Shown: positions 28,301 to 40,300 of the stretch, piece by piece
Position numbering within the stretch: the first letter of the stretch is position 1
Layout: the number at the start of each line of letters is the position of its first letter
Source of the DNA: Trachythela sp. YZ-2020
Lineage: Eukaryota; Cnidaria; Anthozoa; Malacalcyonacea; Clavulariidae
Direction of reading: 5' to 3'
Length of the DNA: 64,000 nucleotides
Assembly (NCBI GenBank): GCA_016169945.1
Contig: JADLSH010000113.1
Coordinates: 1,612,001 to 1,676,000 of the forward strand
Notes under the pieces: generated by a model
The model's database searches: none
What the model was told of the DNA's origin: nothing
The model's input: only the letters and a program-made list of their open reading frames with translations
Made by a program: the position numbers and the translations under genes

Positions 28301-31300
28301 CATGGCCCGCGTTTCACTTCGCCGATATTATCATTCTCGTTCATTTCTTTGTTGCCTTCTGGGCATGTTTAGCAAGAAAAATATCGGTAAAGTAAAACGA
28401 GATGGCCAAACAAACGGACAGACAAAACAAGAAATTGGATGACAGGGAAAAAAACAGACAGGCAATCATTTCTGCATTCCACCAAACGAATGTACAACGG
28501 CAAACATAAATAGAGATAGTATAAATTACTTTATTATATAAAGTACAGTGCTTTATAGAGATTTCGAGCACTGATAAAACTGATAATCTCACATGTGAGA
28601 TTATTTATGATAATCTCACATGTGAAAATTATCGCTTTTGAAGTTTATGAAAATGGATATTTTATTTTATTTTGTTTGAAAAGACTGTCCTTTATATAAT
28701 AAATAGAAAATTTTGCGCTCACTCGTGAGATATCATGTTCAACACTCGAAATAAATCTGGTATTTCCGCGCACCCATGTATTATTCTCTATGTATGAATA
28801 AAGAACAGTTCGGGTATAAGAAGTTCGAAAGGCTCGCCTTAAGTTTTCCTTGAGATCGAACTCTTCCTCGTTGACAACTTTGACCGACTTTAACATTTTG
28901 CAATTTAAGAATTGACCTATTATTTCTAAGGTTCAAACGTTAAACGTCCAAGAATAAAAAGCTAACGTCTTACTTATTTATTCCTTTGACACTTGGTATG
29001 ATAATATGAAGCACTTATGTACTGTGACCTCGAGAAAACAGTATGTTTTGTCAGATGCCTCGACTACCGATCGGCGTTCTCGCGATCACAAAACATACTG
29101 TTTCTCATAGTATCAAACAATATCATTGAAATCGGGGCTTCGGTGGCGCAGTCGTCAGAGCAAGCGCCTTTCACCTCTGAGTTGTGGGTTCGATTCTCGC
29201 TTGGGACGCTACTCATGTGAAAAGAGTAAGTCAGCGCTCTGCCGAAAGTCGTGGGTTTTCTCCGGGCACTCCGGTTTCCTCCCACAGGGAAAGTTGACTG
29301 GGTGGGTTAGGATATATAGATTAGGAAAGTAATATCACAATTGTTGTAAAAATAGATAGTGTAGGCTAAGTACGTAATATAGGTAAGCGAAATACTTGAT
29401 GTAATCGGTCACTGAAAAGCCCCGACGGGGAGTGAACTGAATAATATATGTATGTATGTATGTGTGAAACTCGTTATCAAGAAAAACCGACATACGAGAA
29501 ATTGGAACTTATCGAGAAATAATTTCTTATCTGTTTGGGGATTTACTTACCTCTTGCTGATGTTGTTCGTTGTCTTGAGCCAACTCCCGTTCATGTTTTG
29601 CTTTCAGCTCACTAATATCGGACTGCAGTAATATCACTTTGGATGTTAACTTTAACTTCATCTCTTCTGCGGTGCTCTTCAACGTCTGTGCCTCACTGCT
29701 TATAGAGTCCTGCAACCTTTCCAATTCTTTACGATGGCTTGCTTTTGTGTCCTCAAGATCTTGCACAAGACTAGTATTATCATTTTTCCTCTTTTCACAA
29801 ACGCTACATCTCCTAGGGATGGATTCCTTCGTTTGTAAATTTTGTTCTAAAGTACTGCTTTTCTCTTTTTCTTTCTTTAGGGAACTGTTTAGAATTTCAA
29901 CTTTCTTGCTTAAGCATTCTACAGCATCTAAAATACTGGTTTTATCCCGTATACTTTCATCAATGTTTGATTGAGCATCCTTGGAATTCGAGCCAACTAA
30001 CTCAGCATGGCTTTCACTTAAACTTGACTCAACACTCTCAATTCTACTCAAAACAGTTTCCTCAACTTTAACTCGCTTTTCCAACTCTTTATTTAGATCC
30101 AATACTTCTCTATTCCTTTCATCTAGCATTCCCCTTACTTCTTTCATTTTAGCTTGATAGTTTTCAATTCTCACTTGCAATTCACCCAACTCTTGCAGAT
30201 TTTTAGCCTCCAGAATTTCATTTGCTTCCTTAGTGTTTTTACACAACCCTTCCAGTTCGCTAACCCGCTTAAATTCGTTTTCAAACTTCCCTTCCGCTTT
30301 CCCTGACGATTCCCGAAACTTTTCGACCTCTTTCTGAGAATTCGCCAATTCTAGAATTTTTTCTTCAAATCCTTGCTCGACTTTAAGTCGCTTATTCTTT
30401 TCATTATTGAAGTCGCGAACTGTTTCCATTTGAGTGTCTCGCAATTTCCTAAACTCGTTTTCACTTTTCTGTGACTTGGATTTCAGTTCTTCAAAATCAC
30501 GCGACAATTCCTCAAATTCAGGATTTCCACCATCCGTTTCGGTGTGTAAAGCGTCGAGTTCTTCTTGTACTTCACGTAATCGTATTCTAGTGGTTTCGTT
30601 GTCTTCCTGCAGAAGTAAGACTTGTGTGTCGCATTCTTGCCGTGTTCTTTCGATTTCGGATTTCAGTTCCAAATTTTGTTGCTTTGACTGTTTTGCTTCC
30701 TGCTCTTTTTCTGTCACCTTTCAAAGAAACGAATTAGAATATTAGTATACAATGCCATGTTGTGTAGAAATGTACGCACAGAAAAACAGTGAACATGGCC
30801 CGCATTTCACTCCACCGATCAAGGCCGAATTTTGATGAACATGGTGGAAAATGAGGTGGACAAAAATTGAGGTGGAAAATGAGATGCAGCGTCCCGGTCC
30901 CCTGGAAGGGTGGGCCCCTGGATTTTAGGGTTTAAGACATACCCCCTGAAGTAACAAATTTGGGCTTTATGTTTGTAATGTAATGTAATGTATCTATGCA
31001 CTATGATTGTATGACTCATCCAATTGAACTTGTGTTTGATCAAACTTGGCAAGTTGGTTGTAATGGTTCTATTATTATTCAATATTAAATTTTGACTTTG
31101 ATTCATCATTTCACTGTTAACAAGGGGAGGTGTATGAATTTGCAGGGGAGGTGCAAAACTATCCCAGGGGACACCTCCCCTCAAAATCCGGCCATGCCAC
31201 CGATATTACCATTCTCATTAATTTCTTTGTTGCCTTCTGGGTATGTTTAGCAAGAAAAATATCAGCAAAGTAAAACGAGATTCATGCTCACAATTTCTCT

Positions 31301-34300
31301 GCGAATATACTTTTTACCTAACATCGCTCTGGGTCCGAAATTGCGTTGCAAGTCGCAGCCTTAAGACGGACGATCTGTTAGACGGATGGGCCGTTTCTAG
31401 TGCAAATTGAGCCAACATCAAACAAACAAGACTTAAGTCCCGGTCAAAGGAGGATGAGAGTTGATGAGAATCAATAAGAGTTGCAACTCTCGCTCGCGTT
31501 TGATCGCCAACTCTCATCAACTCTCACGCACTCTCATCAACTCACATCAACTCACATCAACTCTCACGCACTCTCATCAACTCACATCAACTCCCATCAA
31601 CTCCCATCAACTCTCATCAACTCTCATCAACTCTCATCAACTCCCATCAACTCCCATCAACTCCCATCAACTCTCATCAACTCTCATCAACTCTCGTCAA
31701 CTCTCATCAACTCTCGTCAACTCTCGTCAACTCTCATGCACTCTCGTCAACTCTCTCATCAACTCTCATCAACTCTCATCAACTCTCATCAACTCTCATG
31801 CACTCTCGTCAACTCTCGTCAACTCTCGTCAACTCTCGTCAACTCTCATCAACTCTCATCAACTCTCATCAACTCTCATCAACTCTCATGCACTCTCATC
31901 AACTCTCATCGACTCTCATCAACTCTCATGCACTCTCATCAACTCTCATCAACTCTCATCAACTCTCATCAACTCTCATCAACTCTCATCAACTCTCATC
32001 AACTCTCGTCAACTCTCATCAACTCTCGTCAACTCTCATGCACTCTCATCAACTCTCATCAACTCTCATGCACTCTCATCAACTCTCATCAACTCTCACG
32101 CACTCTCAACAAGTATCATCAACTTTGAGCTGGTTCGAATTTTGATGAGAGTTGATGAGAGTTTTCCCTCGTTTGACCGGTACGCGTGGTAATATCCAGT
32201 CAACTCTCATGCAACTCTTGTTCTCGTTTGACCGGGACATGAGAGTTGATGAAACTCTCATGCAAACTCTCGCTTGCCAACTCTCATCAACTCTCATTCT
32301 CGTTTGACCAGGGCTTTAAACACATACACACCTGAAGAAGAATATCATGCATCTTGCTGTCAAATTCGCTGCACTTTGTTTTCTCCTTACTATAACTTTC
32401 ATTAACCAACTCCAACTCAGTTCTCAAAACACCCACTTGCTCATTCGCCTTTTTATACGCCACCTCGAGCGCGCGAAATTCGCCGTCTTTTTTGTAGAGG
32501 GTAGCTAACTGCTGTCGCAGGCTTTGAATCTCCGAGCTCTTCCATTCGAGTTTTTTGTTCAAGCTTTCGATTTCTTGTTGATTTTTCTGTTCGTTTTTCG
32601 AGTGTTTGTGTTCGTCTTTCGCTTGTTGTAGTAGCTCTGTACTTCGCTTTGTAATTTCCCGCTGTTTTGAATGCAATGTTGAAGCACTTAGATCTTTCAC
32701 AAGTTGTCCACTTTCCCGCTCAATTCGTTGTCTTTCCTCCTTCTCGTATTGTAAATCCAAAGTCTTATTCATTAACATCTCTTCGAGTTCTGTAATTCGC
32801 TGATTATTCTCCGTCAATTTTTCCTCGAGTTCCACCAGTAAGGCGCGCGTGTGTTTCGCGACTTTCTTGCGACTTTCATTCGCCTTTTCCAGCTCGCGTG
32901 TCCGACGTATTAACGCCTTTTCGTTCTCTTGTAGTTTAGACTGTATTTTAATAAAGCCGGATTCGATACTATCGCGGGACGTGTTTCCATTACAGGTGGG
33001 AAACTCGAGTTCCTTTAAACGCTTGTCAATTTTTTCGTCACTTTTTCTTAACCGCGTTTTAAGGGTCTCGACTTCTGTTGTAAGCGCTTCTACGTTTACT
33101 TTTTGAATACTTATAACATTGTTGGCTTTTACGAGTTGTTTTTTAGTATCAGTTAAGTTTTTCGAGCACATTTCAGCTTTTGCTTGATCGTGTTTTGCAA
33201 CGCGTTTCGCCTCTGCAAGTTCGGATTCCAGTGTTAAAGTTGGACTACTCGTTTCGTCGTTTTGTGACGACGGTTCAGGCTTTACATAGAGATCAGTGTA
33301 GTAAGGCTGTAATGCCGGGTCGGGTTGAGTTTCAGCTTGTTTCTCTGCAGAATCTTTGGTTTTCGTTTCTTCAGGAGTTCGTGCGTTGCTTTTGGTAATC
33401 CTGTCTGGCACTTCCCTCTAAATTTAAAATATAAAGTGATTATATAATAGACTAAAATATAATAGACTAAAATATAATAGACTGGAACGCTAACGCAGGG
33501 GGGAAATTGAAGCCAGCTTAATTCTGAGGTTTGAGTTGAAATACTTAACGCCAAACATGGGGCTGTATATGATATTGAAGCTATTAAAAAGTTATATTTG
33601 ATATAAAAACTTCAAGACTCTAGGTAAAAGGGAAATACTTAAAACTTTGAGGGAAAATTTGCCGTATTTTAAAAAATTGCGGTTGTTTTTGCATTTTTTA
33701 AGTATTTCCATTTTGCCTAAAGTCTTGAAGTTTTTATATCAAATAGAACTTTTTAATAGCTTCAATTTCATATACAGCCAAATGTTCGGCGTTAAATATT
33801 TCAACTCAAACCTCAGAAAAACTAGCTTGGCTTCAACGAATCATAGGACTTGATCATAGGAGTTAGCGTTCCAGTTTACTTAGAGTTCACTGCATGCAAC
33901 TACACTTTTCACCAGATACGAGCCAATAGTCTTGCTCTTGTCAGCCAAACCAGTAAATCACATACGTCAAGAGGAGGAAACGGGGCTTAAAGTCAAATGT
34001 CTGAAATGAGTGAAATCACTCTTCATATGTACGACAGAGACAAAATTATAATCAGAAGTGTACCGAGTGGCGCAAAAAAAAAGTACGACCGTTTGATTGA
34101 GTATAACTTAAAAACTAAAAGATTTTTAAAACTAACACAAATTTCGTTGCATTCAGCGATGTCCAACTTAAATTTTGATATATGCCATGAGCATTTCCAT
34201 GCAATATTGACCGAGATAGCTGCGTTTAAACTTGAGTAAACATTTTTGGAAGTGTCGAGAATTAGCTAAAAATGGCCTGTTAAATAATTTGATAACCATT

Positions 34301-37300
34301 AGCATTTTACGTAAAGTATTCGTTTCAATGAAGTGAAGTTAGAAGGCCAAATGTTAGAATAAAAGAGTATATATATATTCAAGAAACATTTCTAACTTCA
34401 ACTTCACTTCATTGAAATAATATTTACGATAAAATGGTAACGATTATCAAATTAGTTTAATAGGCCGTTTTTAGCTAATTCTCGACAGTTCCAAAAATGT
34501 TCACTCAGGTTTAAACGCAGCTATCTCAGTCAATATTGCATGCAAATGCGCATGGCATATATCAAAATTTAAGTTAGACATCGCTGAATGCAAAGAAACT
34601 TATTTAAGTGTAATAGCTCTTTTAGTTCTTATGTTATGCTAAATCAAACAGTCGTACATTTTTTGCGCCAGTATAACGAAGATTCGGCGGTTGACGAAAG
34701 GCCTTCGCTAAAATGTATATAAATTTTCGTTCGAATATTCCATCTACAAAACACCTTCTACCATTGATTCTATAGAACGAGACGCCCAAAAATCCCTAAT
34801 TCGTATCATCCCATGCAGTGTACTGACCAGCAGCACTGACCTTAACTAAGATTTCTTCAGTGGCAGACCATCGTTTCATAGCGGCATTACTTGACCCCAA
34901 GGCCTTGTGATCTGTTGAAGTTGCTTGCCATGGAACTGATACTGTTCGAGATAGACTGGTCTTTCGTTGTTGTACGATATCTTGAACAAATAATATAATA
35001 CCAAACTCTTAGACAATTGGTCAATCATTAATTGAAGATATCTCAAACGTGGTGGTCCTGCAGTGTAGGTAGTATTCTACAATAAGCTGCCGTGGTTTGT
35101 GTCTGAACTACATGAAAATATATCTGTCAAACGTGGGGGTCCAGTGTAGGTAGTATTCTACAATAAGCTGCCGTGGTTTGTGTCTGAACTACCTGAAAAA
35201 GATATCTCAAACGTGGTGGTCCAGTGTAGGTAGTATTCTACAATAAGATGACGTGGTCTATGTCTGAACTACTTGAAAAAGATATCTCGGCAAACGTGGG
35301 GGTCCAGTGTAGATAGTATTCTATACAATAAGCTTCTGTGGTTTGTGCCTGAACTACCTGAAAAAGATATCTCAAACGTGGGGGTTCAGTGTAGGTAGTA
35401 TTCTATACAATAAACGTCTGTGGTTTGTCTGAACTACCTGGAAAAGATATCTCAAACGTGGGGGTCCAGTGTAGGTAGTATTCTATACAATAAACGTCTG
35501 TGGTTTGTCTGAACTACCTGGAAAAGATATCTCAAACGTGGGGGTCCAGTGTAGGTAGTATTCTATACAATAAACGTCTGTGGTTTGTCTGAACTACCTG
35601 GAAAAGATATCTCAAACGTGGGGGTTCAGTGTAGGTAGTATTCTATACAATAAACGTCTGTGGTTTGTCTGAACTACCTGAAAAAGATATCTCAAACGTG
35701 GGGGGTTCAGTGTAGGTAGTATTCTATACAATAAACGTCTGTGGTTTGTCTGAACTACCTGAAAAAGATATCTCAAACGTGGGGGTCCAGTGTAGGTAGT
35801 ATTCTATACAATAAGCTGCTGTGATTTGTGTCTGAACTACCTGAAAAAGATATCTCAAACGAGGGGTTCCAGTGTAGGTAGTATTCTACAATAAGCTGCC
35901 GTGGTTCGATGTTTCGAGCGAAGGCCCTTCGTGAGGAAGTTGATAGCATTGAAGTGTTGAACTTCGTCAGAAGTAACGTTCACTGATATCTTGAATGAGT
36001 GCATGTCGGGCTCTACTATTAACCGTTTCAGCGCAGACACACTAGCGACCTTAAGCACGCGCTGTTTTACGACGGGAACGCTCGACCGGAAGCAGCAAGG
36101 AGTCTGGACACGAGGTTTTGGTTGCATTTTCCCCGTCGCCGTCGCTGCCTACAACGGGAGTTGATACTTTTTGCCGTCGTAGCAAAAGCAAAACTTTTTT
36201 TCCACAAAAATAGTGTTTTTATCCCAAGTAAGTTTTATTTTTTATTGAAACATCATTTTTGGTTTAAATGGCAACTTGTTTTGTTCTAATATGAATTTAT
36301 TTATAATCTAAACAAGGTCAAAGAAAGGTCAACAAATAAATTATGCAAGCAGTCACGGGACCAACAACAAAGGCGCCGTCCAAGTGGGTACCAAGCTATT
36401 GTTTTCAACCTAATTTTATAATATCGTGGCGAAAAAATAAAGTTATCGACCATGGAGCGTGTTAAAACTTGTTCACCGTCGGTGTATTAAATATTGTCGG
36501 TATACTCTTGAAACAGAGAAGTCTGAGAAGTGAAAACACTAGCGACAACTCAAGACCAAGTGCATTTGCCTTGACGTTGTGACGATTCAAAGACTTGCGG
36601 CTAAATAAAGGAATTGCGCATTTGCCCGCATAGCCTGACTCTAACCCTTACGTCAAATCTAACCCCAAACCTAACCTCAAACCTAACCCCAACCCTAACC
36701 CTAACCCCAAACCTAACCCTAACCAACCTAATAAATGTTTACAAATTACAAATAGAAAAAAATTGTAAAAAAAAATTGTGAAAAAAAATCGTAAAACGTG
36801 AAAAGAAAAGAACGAGGAATCGAACCCAAGAACACGTGCGTACATGCCAGAGAGCGTACCGCTAGACCACTACGAACAGCTGAAAACTTTACGACAATAA
36901 ATTGTATTTATAGTTTGCTTCTATAAGGTGAAATTACTTATATAGTATAAATGCGCAATTCCTTTATTTAGCCGCTAGTATTCAAAGGACTATTTAATAT
37001 AAAATATATAGTTCAATACTTTAGTTGTATTTATATGTGCTTCTTGGAGCTGTTAAGTTGCCAAATTGAGAAACGATAAACCATTGTCTTTGACTGTACT
37101 TTTTCTGACAGCTACCTAAAGTTTTAAAAGGCTCCCCAAACGAGCTTCGTTTTAATATTTGTAATTTGTTTACATAGTATTAAAACTGATACCATTATTT
37201 AGGTCAGGGTATTCCTGTCACTGCCAGCAATAAAATTTGGGCGTTTATCATAATTGTTTTGAATTAATTACAAGTCAAAGTTACTTGCTTCAGTACTACC

Positions 37301-40300
37301 GTGCTAGCAAAATGTAAATAAGGGGTCTATATTGTATGTACAGTGCTAAAATATATTCTGTATATAAAATGGTATGACATACATGTGAATACATGGTATG
37401 ATGTCATATGTTTTCTAATAATTTACCACTCACATACCATTATAATTTGTCATTTTAGAGCTAAGAAACCAACCCCGATGGTATGGACGGATCTGCATGA
37501 CGAGATGTTGTGCAGGGAGATAATCGGGGTTGATGTTTTCACAGGAACGAAGAAGGGGACTGTAAAGAGGAGTGATAAATGGGCTGAAGTGGTGGAAAAC
37601 CTATCTGGAGTGGAAGCTTTATATTTCAAGGTTGACAAGCGGGCAGTGAGAGATCGATACAACCTGTTGGCAAGTGGACTAAGGAGAAAATTGAAGATGG
37701 AGGAAAAGGCGAGTGGGATAGACGTAGAGATGAGTGAGGTGGAGAGGGCATTGGAGGCGGTGATGGAAAAGGAAGATGCTGCCGAAGGGCTACGACAGGA
37801 GGGGAAGTTAAAGAAGGTTGCCAATGAAGCAGAGAAAGATAAAGCAGCAGATATCAGGAAGAAAGCTATGGAAAGCCTTGGTGGAACACAAAAGAGGAAG
37901 ATGGCTGAAAGTGGAATAACACCAACAAAGAAAAAGAAGCAACGGGAGTGACACTGTCAACTATTTGAAGGAGAAACATGAGAAGATGATGGATGTGGAG
38001 AAGAAAAGGATTGAATTGGAAGAAAGGAAAATAGAGGCAGCAAGTCAAAGACACGACGAGCTGATGACGACTTTGCAACAACAACAACAGCAGCAAATGG
38101 ACACCTTCCAGGTGATGATGTTGCAGCAACAACAACAAATTCAAATGCAGCAACAACAACAAAATGAGATGATGATCAAATTGTTTGGTATGATGAACAA
38201 TAAATAATTTTTATTGAACAATAAATAATTTAATAACATTGACATTATAAAGTTAACTTATATTGTTTTCTGTTTAATGAAATTATCAAAAATTGAGTTT
38301 TTTTAATAAATAAAAATATTTAAAGAGGCGGTCTAGTCCGCCTGCACATATATGCAGAATGGACCTGACCTCCCTTTTAATATTTTCTAATAATTTTTTT
38401 TAATTATTTACATACATTGCAAATGTAATAAATATCAACATTAAATTATTTTGTAATTATTTTATTATACTAATAAATATTATAAAGAAGCACCTAATGC
38501 AACGTCTATTAAAGCCATATGATTTTAGTCATCAATTGATATTAATTAAATTGGGTTAACTTAATTGTAACCCAATCATAGTAAAATGTTGTCTATCTCA
38601 TGACACTTTACCTGTTGAAGTGTTGGTATTTAAATTATAAGTAATCACTGCAGTGACAGATATGCAGGAATTTTTATTGCTGCCAAACAGTGTAGGGCAA
38701 AAATTAGTAAAATAGTTTTTTGGGGGTCTCATTATTTTCATTGTAGTTAATATTGCATACACTTCTTCTAACACTCATTATAATATATCAAACCACACCT
38801 TAAACCCACTATCTAAAATATTCTTGCAAGGTTGGTGGCTCCAAATTAAAAAAGTAGGAGGTTTGATTCTGATAAAGACAGGTTAGAGCATTTCTTAAAA
38901 TTGCACAGACTACATACATCTTGCCAACTGATGACAGCCCAATTTTTAAATTCTTCTTGAAGTCCACAAACTTAAAGTAGTTGATGATATCCCCAAAAAG
39001 CCATTCCACTGATGTTCGCACAGAACTCATAGACCTGTTGAATTCCTGCATTTGTGGTGTCAACACAGCAACTCTGTAAGGGGCTTGCAAATGTACTGAG
39101 AGGATATGCAGGATCTCCATAGATGCATAATGGTTGACCTATGTGTGAGAAAGCATGTTGTTGCAAACTATCCAGGAGACTGGACTCCACCAGCATAGCT
39201 GCATCATGTCTTTTTAGCTCTACAAAAAAGTATGTCAATAATGAGATTGATTTTAACAGATTTAGCTACAATGCAACCTTCAAGCATGCAACTAACTAAT
39301 TCATACATCATGCAATTATGACATGCCAATAAATAAGCCACTCGACCAATAAGCGTTTATCCTGCAGGCCCGGCAAAAATTCCCATTTTGGAGGCCCGTA
39401 AATACATATTTACAGGCTGACCTCCCCCTCCTCTCGCCTTTTGGCACAACTAACCAGAATTTTCTCACAAGACCCTCCCTCTCCTGACTCCTTAGAATTC
39501 CTTGGGGGCCCTCCCAATGGGTCCGGGTAGTCTGGTAAAGCAGGCAAACACGAAACAAGGTCAATTAGGCAAAAGTGTAACAAACATATTTTACTGAATA
39601 CTTTAACTTACCCACAGGACCATACAAGTTAGCAATTAGACCATTTGGAATCGCAACAGATTGAAACTTCAAAGCATGGACTCTTTGTGGCCGTTGTAGA
39701 CTTGTCTTTGATTGACGTTTGGCCGGCATATTGGTCGCACAGTGCCATCAACGAACCCAAAACAATTGCTTAATGCACTACCTTTCATATGGATAGCTTC
39801 TGCATAGCGCTCAAGACAATCTGTATTCAAAATGTTATCGTTCCACTCTGTAATTCTGGGAGCATGGTTATCGTAGATGAAGTCTGCCACTGTCGTTGTT
39901 ATCATCGATATTTCGGGGACTGGTCTGCCAAATCTTGCGATAAGATCGCTGTATCTGCAAGGGTAGGCCATTCTTCTCAAAAGCATACACAGACCCTCCA
40001 TACCATCACAAACACTTCTCTGTTCACACTTGAACTCTTGTGGAATCCGTAAGGCTTCTGCTAACTGAGGCAAGTCGCTTTTCTCAACACGAAATTCTGC
40101 TTTGCACTCGGCTTCATCCATGTCGGTCAGCTCAAACCTTTCGTAGTTTTGGTAGGGAAATACCGGATTTTTTGACGTATTTACATCGTACAACATGAGA
40201 AACTCATCTTCCTCTATTAAACCATCGTCGTAACTGTCTAACAACATTAGTCTGGCTTCTCTAAATGAGGCCATTTCTCCTAGAAATATTTTCTCAGCAA

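Noticed and set aside
29134..29206. Possible tRNA gene
   Set aside because: It has A- and B-boxes but is followed by the SINE central block and tail and lacks proper acceptor pairing.
31461..32192. Long SSTLINSHQL-type repeat proteins in three frames
   Set aside because: They are produced by the stop-free 10-bp minisatellite, with no start context, domain or conserved neighbour.
33997..34239. 80-aa plus-strand frame
   Set aside because: It is one arm of the foldback element at 34068-34670.
35855..36127. 90-aa minus-strand frame across the Harbinger left end
   Set aside because: It spans satellite and TIR sequence and resembles no protein family.
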